A DNA stretch of 64,000 bases. Source: Actinoplanes couchii. GTDB lineage: Bacteria; Actinomycetota; Actinomycetes; Mycobacteriales; Micromonosporaceae. The DNA lies in contig NZ_BOMG01000014.1 in assembly GCF_016862075.1 (NCBI RefSeq), forward strand, positions 1-64,000, read 5' to 3'. Numbering within the stretch: position 1 is the stretch's first letter; the number at the start of each line of letters is the position of its first letter. The notes below the pieces were generated by a model. The model made no database searches and was not told where the DNA came from. It was given only the letters and a program-made list of their open reading frames with translations. Shown here piece by piece: positions 1 to 8,115 of this stretch. The translations under genes and the position numbers were made by a program.

Positions 1-140
1 GTCGCCCCGTCCCGCGACACCCGGACGCGTCGCCCCGTCCCGCGACACTCGCACGCGTCACCCCGCCCCACGACACCCGCATGCGTTGCCCCGTCTCGCG
101 ACGCCGTCATGCGTTGCCCCGCCCCGGGACCGCCCGTGCG
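1..140. repeat. Degenerate 28-bp tandem repeat array
   Basis: Units begin at 1, 29, 57, 85 and 113 with an exact 28-bp period. The core is GTCGCCCCGTCCCGCGACAC. Copies 1 and 2 are nearly identical and later copies decay progressively. The array probably continues to the left of the window. Confidence 0.85.
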
Positions 141-500
141 TGCCGCCCTTTTCCGCGACACCCCCCTGCGGTGCCCATCCCGCGTCGGCGGCAGCTCGCC
201 GGCTGGTTCGGTCGACCGTGTTTCAGAGACTTCCCGGGTCTCGGTGACCTACCTCCCCCGGAGCCGGCCTGCGGATGGCACCCCCGTCCATCCAGGAGGC
301 CGTCGCTGGTCACCATCCCGGGAGGAGAGCGGCGGTGGGATCCCCCTCCCACCGCCGCTTCTTCCCCCGTAACACCGAGATGCCGACCACGAAGACCAGC
401 GACGCGTACGCGACGCTTTCGTGAGCGCCCGCCAGAACTACACCCTGCGATCGCGCGCCAGGACGGCCCTCGTAAATGCCCGCCAAGCCGACTCCTCGCG

Positions 501-560
501 ATCGCCCGCGAGCCCGGCACCTCCCTCACGATCGCCCGCCAGCCCGGCACCTCCCTCACG
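501..560. repeat. 30-bp direct duplication
   Basis: Two adjacent 30-bp copies (501-530 and 531-560) containing AGCCCGGCACCTCCCTCACG differ at one position. A more degraded third copy may lie just upstream. No coding role is apparent. Confidence 0.8.
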
Positions 561-753
561 AGTGAGTCCCGGGCGGTCCTTTGCGAAAGCGGGGCGGCTT
601 CTCGTGAGCGCGCGGCATAGCGACCCGTCGTGAATGTGTGGTGGGCAGACGACCGGGGCGCGAGGCCGCGTGGGCGGAAGGATCCGGTGGCCGGTGGTCG
701 GTGGCTGGTGGTCGGTGGCTGGCGGTTGCGCGTGGGGCCTGTTTTGAGTGGGG

Positions 754-1191
754 TCAGATTCTGTCGTCGATGGTGAAGCCTGTGATTTTGGCTGGTAGTA
801 CCAAGCCTGCTGCCTTCAAGGCGTTCAGCAGGGTGGACAGTTCGGTTCTTGTCAGTGGGGTGGTTCGGGTCGGGTGGGGGTGGGGGACCTCCAGCGCGGT
901 TGCGGCTTCGGCTGCGCACATGCCGATGGCTGCTTCCACCGCCCATACCCGGTGGGCGGAATGGCCGTTGCGGGCGGATGCCGCCATCTCCCCGTGCAGG
1001 CGCAGCAATCGGCGTAGGTCGGCGGCCAACTGTTCGATCGGTGGGCCGTACGGTGTCGGCTCCGGTGGTTGTCTCCGGCGGCGTCTCTCGGCTACTGCCG
1101 AGCACCATCGAGGCACGTAGCGGACTCCGGCCACCACCAGCCCGGGGGCGATGACGGCCAAGGCGAGGCGACTGGCATCGAGGAGGGTCAA
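754..1191 (-). CDS. Hypothetical membrane-anchored protein
   Basis: This 145-residue protein belongs to no family I recognise. One hydrophobic segment lies near the N terminus (about residues 7-25, LALAVIAPGLVVAGV), followed by an Arg-rich stretch that would favour a cytoplasmic C-terminal part. The rest is Ala/Leu-rich and probably helical. The TTG start at 1191 is chosen because a strong GGAGGAAA ribosome binding site lies just before it. It is a single gene on the minus strand with no clear operon partner. The coding frame is supported by G/C-ended codons; function is unknown. Confidence 0.6.
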   Translation of the reverse strand: MTLLDASRLALAVIAPGLVVAGVRYVPRWCSAVAERRRRRQPPEPTPYGPPIEQLAADLRRLLRLHGEMAASARNGHSAHRVWAVEAAIGMCAAEAATALEVPHPHPTRTTPLTRTELSTLLNALKAAGLVLPAKITGFTIDDRI

Positions 1192-1603
1192 AGGGTTTCC
1201 TCCACCAAGGTGCGGGTTGGTCTACCTTCGACCTTGCTTTGCCGCCCGCCAGGCGTCAACGGACTTTGTGCGACTCAGCCCGGCGATCAACGCCAAATCC
1301 AGGACCGTGACGGTACGAACGTCCCACCCACCGGGACCACCCACCGGGACCACCCACGTTCAGCGGAAGCCACCCGCCGTCCTGAAACCATCCGGCCTCG
1401 CGAAGAGCGAAGAGCGAAGAGCGAAGAGCGAAGAGCGAAGAGCGAAGAGCGGAAGGCGGGGAGGCGGGGAGGCGGGTGCAGAGGGCGGAAGGTGCCGCGG
1501 AGAGTTGAAGGCGGGGAGGCGGGGCGAAAGGCGGAGGGGCGGGGCGGAAGGCGGAAGGGCCGAAGGCCAGGAGGAGGCCGGAGGCGGGGAGGTGGAGGGT
1601 GGG
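1192..1603. other. Intergenic region with purine-rich low-complexity DNA
   Basis: No gene is supported between the two hypothetical genes. The left part (1192-1399) is ordinary sequence. The right part (1400-1603) is a GCGAAGA heptamer array followed by a G-rich, C-poor plus strand (repeated GGAGGCGG-like blocks). The minus-strand gene ending at 1604 would be transcribed into this tract, giving C/U-rich RNA, so it may act in Rho-dependent termination. Confidence 0.5.
1400..1448. repeat. Seven perfect GCGAAGA heptamer repeats
   Basis: GCGAAGA is repeated seven times without error from 1400 to 1448, then decays into GCGGAAG and GGCGGGGA units. A heptamer period does not fit codons, and no gene covers it. 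It is a candidate slippage-variable locus. Confidence 0.9.
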
Positions 1604-2116
1604 TCAGATGACGGCTTGGCGGGCCAGTTCGAACAGGGCGGTTCGGTTGCCGAAGGTTGTGCGGATTGCTTCGCCCATCTGGGTGAACAGGGTGTCGCCT
1701 CCGAAGTCGCAGTCGGTGGCTGTGGTGATCTCGCCTACCAGCAGGTGGACGGCCAACTCGTCCTCGCGGGTGGTGGGGAGGTAGCCCTCGGCCGGCAGGT
1801 CGGTGCCGAAAACCCTTGCGGCAAGCCGGGCGTCGCCTTCGGGGGTGTCCGGTTCGGTGCCGTGCAGGTAGAGGAGGGCTGCGGTCTCCGGGCGCAGCAC
1901 CCGCTGGAAGACGCACGGTTCCAGGTGGTGGGTGTCGACCAGGGCTCCGCCCCAGAACGGGTCGGTGACGTCGAAACCGGCGGCTGTCAGCGCGGCGGCC
2001 GCGGTGTGGCCGGACGGGCCGTCGTCCCAGGTGATCACCGGGGGTATCCGCTGGTCGGCGCGGGGGTGCAGGCCGGGGACGCCGGCCAGCGCCGCGAGGA
2101 GTCGGGCGGGCGTCAT
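1604..2116 (-). CDS. Hypothetical protein
   Basis: A 170-residue soluble protein with no family I recognise. It has no signal peptide and no membrane segment. The sequence is acidic with a hydrophobic C-terminal helix (IRTTFGNRTALFELARQAVI). Codon use is typical of real genes in the window. The ATG at 2116 is the natural start, but no clear ribosome binding site precedes it, so translation may be leaderless. Its 3' side faces the purine-rich tract at 1400-1603. It is not clearly in an operon with the pirin gene because about 300 bases of purine-rich DNA lie between them. Confidence 0.6.
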   Translation of the reverse strand: MTPARLLAALAGVPGLHPRADQRIPPVITWDDGPSGHTAAAALTAAGFDVTDPFWGGALVDTHHLEPCVFQRVLRPETAALLYLHGTEPDTPEGDARLAARVFGTDLPAEGYLPTTREDELAVHLLVGEITTATDCDFGGDTLFTQMGEAIRTTFGNRTALFELARQAVI

Positions 2117-2418
2117 CGGGTGATCATGGCAATCGGTCGCCGAAGAATAAAGCGCCGCCGGTGAATACGCCGATCACGGCCGGCACAAAAAGGGCGAACC
2201 CGAAGTCCGGACGAATCATGGCCGGAGAAAGGAAGGGGGAGGGGAACGAGGAGGGGGAGAGAGGAGAGCGGGAAGGCAGGACAGTGAGAGGGGCGGAGGG
2301 GAGACGGGAGCGGGGAGGAAAAGAGACAGGAGTGGGGGTGGTAAGAGGGGAAACCGTGAGGACGGCAGGTGGGAGTGCAAGCAGGGGAGGACGGGAAGCC
2401 GGGAGCGAAGGCGGTACG
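2117..2418. other. Intergenic polypurine-rich region
   Basis: No gene is supported. From about 2220 to 2405 the plus strand is dominated by G and A in long runs, for example GAAAGGAAGGGGGAGGGGAA. RNA made from the minus-strand pirin operon would be C/U-rich here directly after the pirin stop codon, which suits a Rho utilisation site. Triplex or quadruplex formation is another possibility. Confidence 0.5.
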
Positions 2419-3333
2419 TCAGTGGGTCCGGCCGTGACGGTCGCGGGGCTTCAGACGTACCGTAGGCAGCTCCGGCGCCGGGAGGGGATCGGCCTCGCAG
2501 CCGGCGACGAACCCGAACCGGGACGCGCCCCGCCCGTTCATCCACTGGGTGCGGGCCTCGACGATGTCCTCATGGCTGCGGCCGACGAAATTCCACCACA
2601 TGACCAGCGGCTCGTCGAAGGGTTCGCCGCCCAGCAGGAACAGGCGGGCCGGACCGTCGACCGTCAGCTCGAGCGTGCTCTCTCCCTCACCCAGGTAGAG
2701 CAGTTCGCCCGGAACGATCTCGACACCGCCGACCGAGGCGGATCCGGACATGACCACCAGGCCGTACTCGTACGACGGTGTCAGGTTGATGGTCTGGGTG
2801 GTGGGTGCGGTGTGCAGGATCTCGGCGCCGACCAGTGCGGAGTGGACGCCCGCCGGTGAGGTGTGCGGGCCGAGCGAGCCGATGACGACGGTGACGGTGG
2901 CGGTGCCGTCGCGGTAGGACGGCAGGCCGGCGTGGTGTTCGAAGCGGGCCGGTCCGGCGGCGGCGCCGGACGGCAGGGCGATCCACAGTTGCAGGCCGTG
3001 CATGCCGTCGGGGTGGTCCGGCGGGGTGTACTCGGAGTGGGCGATGCCGTGCCCGGATGTCATCAGGTTGAGCTGTCCGGGGGTGACGAACTGGTGGCTG
3101 CCCAGGCTGTCCCGGTGTTCGATCAGGCCTTCGACCAGCCATGTCACGGTCTGCAGACCGGTGTGCGGGTGCGGCGGGACCTGCATGCCGGGGCGCCCGC
3201 GGACGTCGTCGGGGCCGAAGTGGTCGACGAAGCACCAGGCGCCGATCATGCGCCGGTCCCGGTGCGGGAGCAGGCGCCGGACGGTGGTCCACCGCCCGAG
3301 CGGCACGTCGTGTCCGGGCAGCAGGAGGCTCAT
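2419..3333 (-). CDS. Pirin family protein
   Basis: This 304-residue protein is a bicupin of the pirin family, iron-binding proteins including transcription cofactors and quercetinase-like enzymes. Visible signatures include the cupin metal region PPHPHTGLQTVTWLVEG, the HRDSLGSHQ segment, and MTSGHGIAHSE typical of the pirin N-terminal domain; the second cupin holds the GGEPFDEPLVMWWNFVGRS motif seen in many pirins. The start at 3333 overlaps the upstream PPOX stop by 4 nt (ATGA), so translation is probably coupled. It is the last gene of the operon DUF2252 - PPOX - pirin. The substrate cannot be inferred. Confidence 0.9.
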   Translation of the reverse strand: MSLLLPGHDVPLGRWTTVRRLLPHRDRRMIGAWCFVDHFGPDDVRGRPGMQVPPHPHTGLQTVTWLVEGLIEHRDSLGSHQFVTPGQLNLMTSGHGIAHSEYTPPDHPDGMHGLQLWIALPSGAAAGPARFEHHAGLPSYRDGTATVTVVIGSLGPHTSPAGVHSALVGAEILHTAPTTQTINLTPSYEYGLVVMSGSASVGGVEIVPGELLYLGEGESTLELTVDGPARLFLLGGEPFDEPLVMWWNFVGRSHEDIVEARTQWMNGRGASRFGFVAGCEADPLPAPELPTVRLKPRDRHGRTH

Positions 3334-3734
3334 GCCGGGCGCAGCGACTGGGAGCCGAGGATCCGGGTCACCCGGACCTCGATCACGACCCGGGCGGGGT
3401 TGGGCCGCGGGGTCCGGTACCGCCCGGCGTACCGCTGTTCGGCATCGGTCACCGAGGCCGGGTCGTCGCGGACCACCGCGAGGCCTTCGACGGTGCTCCA
3501 CCGGGGGCCGTCGATCTGGCAGATCGCGACGCGCGGGGTCCGGGCGGCGTTGCGGGCCTTCACCGAGTGGCCGGAGGTGATGATCCGGGCGATGCCGGTG
3601 GTGACGTCGAGGGTGGCCCCGACCGCCACCACGTGCGGTGATCCGTCGGCGCGCAGCGTGGTGAGCGTGCACAGGTGCCGTTCGGTCCAGAATTCGCCGA
3701 GGGCGGGGGAGTCGAGGGGGATGGTGCCGCTCAC
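3330..3734 (-). CDS. PPOX-class (split-barrel) flavin/F420-type enzyme
   Basis: A 134-residue single-domain protein of the pyridoxamine 5'-phosphate oxidase-like split-barrel fold. Actinobacterial members of this size often use F420 or flavin. The N-terminal half has the usual pattern of a strand with TLRADGSPHVVAV, then a GIARIITSGHSVKARNAARTP segment in which basic residues would contact the cofactor phosphate. It overlaps by 4 nt with both the DUF2252 gene upstream and the pirin gene downstream. Substrate and cofactor cannot be told apart from sequence alone. Confidence 0.8.
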   Translation of the reverse strand: MSGTIPLDSPALGEFWTERHLCTLTTLRADGSPHVVAVGATLDVTTGIARIITSGHSVKARNAARTPRVAICQIDGPRWSTVEGLAVVRDDPASVTDAEQRYAGRYRTPRPNPARVVIEVRVTRILGSQSLRPA

Positions 3735-5161
3735 GGTCGTACCTCCGGTGTTTCGGCGGGCAGTTCGCCGCGCCGGACGGCGGCGACCAGCGCCGCGTGA
3801 TCTTTTTCCACCTGATCGGCGTATGCCCGGGCAAAGCGCGCGAGGGACTCGTCGAGCTTGCCGGAACCGCCGACGTACCCGGCGATCATCGAGGCCCCGC
3901 TGGTCCGCGCGTGCGACTTGGCCAGCAGGTATCCGCAGATGCCGGCATAGTCGGCGAGCGCGCCCGCGTTGATGTCCTCGATCAGGATGGCGCCTTTCAT
4001 GTCACGGAACTGCCGCACGTAGTACTGCAGGTCCCCGACGGTGGTCCAGCCGAGCAGCGGGTCGCTGACGGTCTGCAGCGCCTGCTGGTACTCCACCACC
4101 CGCTGCCCCTGGTGGCGGTGCCAGGCGAGCATGCCGTGCTGGTGTTTCGCCACGACCGAGCGGCGGGCCTGCTTGAGCTGCAGGAACAGCACGTCGTCGG
4201 GGCTGCTTCCCTCGCAGAGCGCGACGTACGCCCGGAGCCCGACCGACCCGACACCGACGACCTTGTGCGCGATGTCGACGATCCGGTACCCGCCGAGGAT
4301 CCGCGCCCAGTGCGGTTTGAGCGTGCTCAGGTACCCGTCGAGAGCGGCGGCCAGGTGGTCACGTTCGTCGTGCGGCAGCCGGGTGATCAGCGGCGGTTCC
4401 TCGACCAGCCGCATCGTCCCGTCGTGGCGCTCGGTGAACCGGGGCAGGGCCCGGTCGCTGGTGCGGCGGCGGGCGCGGCGGGCGGCCCGTTCGATCTCGT
4501 CGCGGAAGCTGGCCCGGCTGGCCGCGGACCGCATCGACTCGACGTCGAGCTGGTCGAAGGAGCGCCGCAGCAGTGGTTGTTCGGCCAGGTGCAGGATCTG
4601 TTCGCGGTACTCCTCGACGCAGTGCTGGACGGCGTCGGCGCAGGCGCTCTCCCGGAACCCGTTGTGCCGGCCGGCGACGTAGACGCTGACGACGAGCCGG
4701 CGCAGGTCCCACTCCCACGGGCCGGGGTGCGCCTCGTCGAAGTCGTTGAGGTCGAAGACCAGCTCACGCTCCGGGGAGGCGTAGAAGCCGAAGTTGCCGA
4801 GGTGGGCGTCGCCGCAGATCACCGGGGTGATGCCGGTGCACGGCAGGTAGGCGAAGTCGTCGGCCATCAGCCCGGCGGTGCCGCGCAGGAACGCGTACGG
4901 CGAGGCGATCATGCGGCCGATCCGGACCGGGATCAGCCGTTCGACGCGGCCCTCGTGGGACGCGACGACCTGGGCGACCGGGTCGGGGCGGCGGTCCGGC
5001 TCGCGCCAGTGGGCCATGTCGGAGCGGGGCGATCGCTCCCGCAGGGAGCGGCCGATCTCGTAGCGTTGGGCTCGGGGCGCGGCCGCCCGGCGCAACGAGG
5101 TGAAGCCCTCGTCCGCTAGGCTGCCGAGCACACTCGGACCGTTGATCAACGGTGGTTCCAT
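3731..5161 (-). CDS. DUF2252 family protein (kinase-like fold)
   Basis: A 476-residue cytosolic protein of the DUF2252 family, uncharacterised proteins resembling aminoglycoside/HipA-type phosphotransferases. Key motifs are CGDAHLGNFG and, shortly after, FDLNDFDEA, which look like a catalytic loop and a metal-binding Asp. The frame stays open upstream, but the ATG at 5161 is preferred: it starts a family-like N terminus and avoids running through the lacI promoter. A TACGCT box (5175-5170) lies 8 nt upstream, suggesting a leaderless mRNA. It is first in the operon with PPOX and pirin and divergent from the LacI regulator; the operator at 5218-5233 could affect both. Confidence 0.85.
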   Translation of the reverse strand: MEPPLINGPSVLGSLADEGFTSLRRAAAPRAQRYEIGRSLRERSPRSDMAHWREPDRRPDPVAQVVASHEGRVERLIPVRIGRMIASPYAFLRGTAGLMADDFAYLPCTGITPVICGDAHLGNFGFYASPERELVFDLNDFDEAHPGPWEWDLRRLVVSVYVAGRHNGFRESACADAVQHCVEEYREQILHLAEQPLLRRSFDQLDVESMRSAASRASFRDEIERAARRARRRTSDRALPRFTERHDGTMRLVEEPPLITRLPHDERDHLAAALDGYLSTLKPHWARILGGYRIVDIAHKVVGVGSVGLRAYVALCEGSSPDDVLFLQLKQARRSVVAKHQHGMLAWHRHQGQRVVEYQQALQTVSDPLLGWTTVGDLQYYVRQFRDMKGAILIEDINAGALADYAGICGYLLAKSHARTSGASMIAGYVGGSGKLDESLARFARAYADQVEKDHAALVAAVRRGELPAETPEVRP

Positions 5162-5217
5162 CGCTGCTGAGCGTACGTGTCGCAGGACATCGTCCGCGCG
5201 GGGCTCGTGAAAACCTG

Positions 5218-5233
5218 ATGTTATCGATAACAT
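5218..5233. promoter_or_regulatory. LacI-type operator, perfect palindrome
   Basis: ATGTTATCGATAACAT is a perfect 16-bp palindrome between the divergent DUF2252 and lacI-type genes. It has the central CG and TTA/TAA arms usual for LacI-family operators. A near copy lies before araA at 6332-6345, so the adjacent regulator probably binds both and represses itself. Confidence 0.8.
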
Positions 5234-5273
5234 TTCGGCAACACGACGAACCGGATCTGGCGAGGTACGCAAA

Positions 5274-6287
5274 GTGGACAAGATCAGCCGCAGCCCGGCC
5301 ATGACCGACGTGGCCCGCCTCGCCGGTGTCTCGCACCAGACCGTCTCCCGTGTGCTCAACGACCATCCGAACGTCAAGGAGCAGACCCGGATCCGGGTCC
5401 GCGCCGCCATCGCCGAGCTGGGCTACCGGCCGAACCGGGCGGCCCGTGCGCTGGTCACCGGCCGGTCCCAGCTGATCGGCGTGGTCGCCCGCAACAGCAC
5501 GCTGTACGGGCCGGCCACCATGCTGAGCGAGTTCGAGCAGGCCGCCGCGGACGCCGGTTTCGCGGTCAGCGTCGGCAGCGTCCGGGAGCTGGACCGCTCC
5601 TCGATGGGCGCGGTGGTCGAGCGTCATCTGGACCAGCGGGTGGCCGGCCTGGTCGTCATCGCGAACACCGCGTCGGCGGTGGAGGCGCTCGCCGAGATCC
5701 CGGAGGACCTGCCGGTGGTCTTCATCGACGGCGACCCGGCCAGCGGCCGCCCGGGGGTGACGGTGGATCAGGTGGCCGGGGCCCGCGCCGCGACCCGGCA
5801 CCTGCTGGACTCCGGGCACGAGACGGTCTGGCACGTCTCCGGGCCGACCGACTGGTTCGACTCGGCGGGCCGGATCCAGGGCTGGCGGCAGACCCTGGAG
5901 GAGGCGGGCCGGGAGGTGCCGCCGCTGCTGTCCGCCGACTGGTCGGCCGCCGAGGGGTACCGCACCGGTCAGATGCTGGCCCGGATGCCCGAGGTCACGG
6001 CCATCTTCACGGCGAACGACCACCTGGCGCTGGGCATCCTGCGGGCGCTGAGCGAGCGGGGCCGGCGGGTGCCGCACGACGTGGCGCTGGTCGGGTTCGA
6101 CGACGTGCCGGAGGCGGCCTACTTCATCCCGCCGCTGACCACCGTCCGGCAGGCGTTCGGGGACGTGGCCCGCGCCGCCCTGGGTCTGCTGCTCGGTCAG
6201 ATGGGCGACGAGGCGGGCACGGCCCGGCAGATCGTCGTCCCGCCGCAGCTCGTGATCAGGGAGAGCGCGCCGAGCCCGGCACGTTAA
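5274..6287 (+). CDS. LacI-family regulator of the arabinose operon
   Basis: A 337-residue LacI/GalR repressor. Residues about 9-30 form the DNA-binding helix-turn-helix (MTDVARLAGVSHQTVSRVLN), followed by a hinge and a periplasmic-binding-protein-like effector domain ending with VALVGFDDVPEAAYFIPPLTTVRQ, a family hallmark. The GTG at 5274 has a GCGAGG ribosome binding site. It is divergent from DUF2252 and lies directly upstream of araA and the sugar importer. The operator pair at 5218-5233 and 6332-6345 implies autorepression plus control of araA. The ligand is inferred to be L-arabinose or a derivative; functional analogues are called AraR in other actinobacteria, but orthology is unproven. 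Confidence 0.88.
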   Translation: MDKISRSPAMTDVARLAGVSHQTVSRVLNDHPNVKEQTRIRVRAAIAELGYRPNRAARALVTGRSQLIGVVARNSTLYGPATMLSEFEQAAADAGFAVSVGSVRELDRSSMGAVVERHLDQRVAGLVVIANTASAVEALAEIPEDLPVVFIDGDPASGRPGVTVDQVAGARAATRHLLDSGHETVWHVSGPTDWFDSAGRIQGWRQTLEEAGREVPPLLSADWSAAEGYRTGQMLARMPEVTAIFTANDHLALGILRALSERGRRVPHDVALVGFDDVPEAAYFIPPLTTVRQAFGDVARAALGLLLGQMGDEAGTARQIVVPPQLVIRESAPSPAR

Positions 6288-6318
6288 GGGGCCGTTACCT
6301 CGTTGTTGCCGGGAGCCG

Positions 6319-6347
6319 TTGACACCTCTTTTGTTAGCGATAACACT
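6319..6347 (+). promoter_or_regulatory. araA operon promoter
   Basis: TTGACA at 6319-6324 is a perfect -35 box. A 17-bp spacer leads to a weak -10 hexamer, AACACT, at 6342-6347. The operator fills most of the spacer and overlaps the -10, so repressor binding would block RNA polymerase directly. Confidence 0.6.
6332..6345. promoter_or_regulatory. LacI-type operator before araA
   Basis: TGTTAGCGATAACA differs at one position from the core of the palindrome at 5218-5233 (TGTTATCGATAACA). It sits between the -35 and -10 boxes of the araA promoter. Confidence 0.8.
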
Positions 6348-6414
6348 GGGGCTGTTCCCGCCGGGTGTGGTCACCGCCACTGACCTGGCCACGCCCCGCC
6401 GGAGGTACACCCAC

Positions 6415-6582
6415 ATGGTCATCTATACAAGTGGGCCCGGATCCGGGGCACATTCCCTGCTATTGGGCGATTTCGCGGCCTTCCGCGCACGTAAGATCGA
6501 CAAGTCGGTCATGACCCGTGCCCAGACGCGCCCGGCACCGAACCGCCACGGGCCCGGCGCCGCAGGCATCGAGTCCGTCTGA
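6415..6582 (+). CDS. Possible small leader ORF (55 residues)
   Basis: An ATG at 6415 is preceded by a perfect GGAGGT (6401-6406) at 8-nt spacing, better than the site of araA itself. The frame runs 55 codons to a TGA at 6580-6582, 22 nt before araA. The product begins [17 protein letters not shown] and is basic toward the C terminus; no family is recognised. It could be a translated leader that couples translation to araA expression, or chance. The strong ribosome binding site is the only solid support. Confidence 0.35.
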   Translation: MVIYTSGPGSGAHSLLLGDFAAFRARKIDKSVMTRAQTRPAPNRHGPGAAGIESV

Positions 6583-6604
6583 ACCATCGAACGAAGGAAA
6601 GCCG

Positions 6605-8089
6605 ATGAAACCGCAGATCTGGTTCCTGACCGGTAGCCAGCATCTCTACGGCCCGGAGACCCTCCAGCAGGTCGCCGACCAGTCCGCCGAGATCCAGCGG
6701 ACCCTCGGCGCGGGCCTCTCCGGCGCCGAGATCGTCACCAAGCCGGTGCTCACCGACGCGGGCGCGATCAAGCAGATCATGCTCGAGGCCAACGCCGACC
6801 GGAACTGCATCGGCATCATCGCCTGGATGCACACGTTCTCCCCGGCCAAGATGTGGATCGGTGGCCTGGACGCGCTGCGCAAGCCGCTGCTGCACCTGCA
6901 CACCCAGCACAACCAGTCGCTGCCGTGGTCGACGATCGACATGGACTTCATGAACCTGAACCAGGCCGCCCACGGCGACCGGGAGTTCGGCTTCATCCAG
7001 GCCCGTCTCGGCGTGCCGCGCAAGGTGGTCGCCGGGCACGTCGCGGACCCGGCGGTGATCGCCCGGATCGACTCCTGGGCACGGGCCGCGACGGGCGTGC
7101 AGCACGTACGCGGACTGCGGCTGGCGCGATTCGGTGACAACATGCGCAACGTGGCTGTCACCGAGGGCGACAAGGTCGAGGCCGAGTTGCGCTTCGGTGT
7201 CTCGGTGAACACGTACGGCGTCAACGACCTGGTCGAGGTCGTCGACGCGGTCGCCGACGCGGAGATCGACAAGCTGATCGCCGAGTACCGGGACCTGTTC
7301 GAGATCGACGCCGCCCTGCTCGGCGACCGGATCGAGTCGCTGCGCTACGCCGCGCGCATCGAGGCCGGCCTGCGGCAGTTCCTGACCGAGGGCGACTTCG
7401 GCGCGTTCACCACCAACTTCGAGGACCTCGGCGGCCTGCGCCAGCTGCCCGGCCTGGCCGTGCAGCGCCTGATGGCCGACGGCTACGGCTTCGGTGGCGA
7501 GGGCGACTGGAAGACGTCGGTGCTCGTCACCACCGTGAAGGCGATGGGTTCCGGAACCGGCCGCGGAACGTCTTTCATGGAGGATTACACCTACCACTTC
7601 GGTCCGGGCGAGCCTAAGATCCTCGGCGCGCACATGCTCGAGGTCTGCCCGTCCATCGCGTCTGCGAAGCCGCGTGCCGAGATCCACCCGCTGGGGATCG
7701 GTGGCCGGGAGGACCCCGTGCGCCTGGTCTTCGACGCGGCCCCCGGCCCGGCGGTGGTCATGGGCATGGCCGACATGGGGGACCGGTTCCGGCTGGTCGC
7801 GAACGAGATCGAGGTGATCCCGCCGGACGAGCCGCTGCCCAACCTGCCCGTGGCCCGCGCGGTGTGGAAGCCCGCCCCCTCGCTCTCCACCTCTGCCGAA
7901 TGTTGGATCATGGCCGGTGGTCCGCATCACACTGTGCTGACTCAAGCGGTCGGCGCAGAGACTCTGCGTGATTTCGCGGATATGGTCCAGACCGAATTGC
8001 TGATGATCGATGAGCGCACCACACCGGCCGACTTCTCCGACCGGGTGCGCTGGAACCAGGCGTACCACCGCCTGGCTCGCCCCCTGTAA
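6605..8089 (+). CDS. araA: L-arabinose isomerase
   Basis: This 494-residue cytosolic enzyme interconverts L-arabinose and L-ribulose, the first catabolic step, using Mn2+. Its length matches the family. Hallmarks are the N terminus [15 protein letters not shown], the loop [12 protein letters not shown] with the first catalytic Glu, [10 protein letters not shown] with the second, GAHMLEVCP with a metal His, and AGGPHHTVL near the C terminus with the last metal His. The start at 6605 is set by the family N terminus and GAAGGAAA upstream. The frame is open further upstream but that part is leader. It is followed at 26 nt by the sugar-binding protein gene; araB and araD are not in this window. 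Confidence 0.97.
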   Translation: MKPQIWFLTGSQHLYGPETLQQVADQSAEIQRTLGAGLSGAEIVTKPVLTDAGAIKQIMLEANADRNCIGIIAWMHTFSPAKMWIGGLDALRKPLLHLHTQHNQSLPWSTIDMDFMNLNQAAHGDREFGFIQARLGVPRKVVAGHVADPAVIARIDSWARAATGVQHVRGLRLARFGDNMRNVAVTEGDKVEAELRFGVSVNTYGVNDLVEVVDAVADAEIDKLIAEYRDLFEIDAALLGDRIESLRYAARIEAGLRQFLTEGDFGAFTTNFEDLGGLRQLPGLAVQRLMADGYGFGGEGDWKTSVLVTTVKAMGSGTGRGTSFMEDYTYHFGPGEPKILGAHMLEVCPSIASAKPRAEIHPLGIGGREDPVRLVFDAAPGPAVVMGMADMGDRFRLVANEIEVIPPDEPLPNLPVARAVWKPAPSLSTSAECWIMAGGPHHTVLTQAVGAETLRDFADMVQTELLMIDERTTPADFSDRVRWNQAYHRLARPL

Positions 8090-8115
8090 CACCGTTCTCA
8101 AAGAGGAGATTCACT

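Larger units (their letters stand above)
1..753. other. Gene-poor, repeat-rich stretch
   Basis: No convincing gene is visible here. Several overlapping open frames exist on both strands, but they are Arg/Pro-rich, have no recognisable domain and no good ribosome binding site, which is what random high-G+C sequence gives. The stretch holds a degenerate 28-bp tandem array at its left end, a 30-bp direct duplication near 501-560, and a simple GGTGGTCGGTGGCT-type repetition around 690-723. It may be eroded intergenic DNA downstream of a gene outside the window. Confidence 0.55.
6288..6604 (+). other. Regulatory region and long leader before araA
   Basis: This 317-base gap holds a promoter with the operator inside it (6319-6347). 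A leader of roughly 250 nt follows, containing a possible small ORF (6415-6582). A GAAGGAAA ribosome binding site for araA lies at 6593-6600. No classical riboswitch fold is recognised. Confidence 0.6.

Noticed and set aside
1..140. Possible CRISPR array
   Set aside because: The 28-bp units are directly adjacent, without unique spacers, and no cas gene is present.
81..1108. Long overlapping open frames on both strands in the first kilobase
   Set aside because: They are Arg/Pro-rich, overlap each other and the repeats, and have no domain or ribosome site. Such frames are common by chance in G+C-rich DNA.
5162..5410. Longer N terminus for the DUF2252 protein
   Set aside because: The extra 83 codons run through the operator and the start of the lacI gene, and the family N terminus fits the ATG at 5161.
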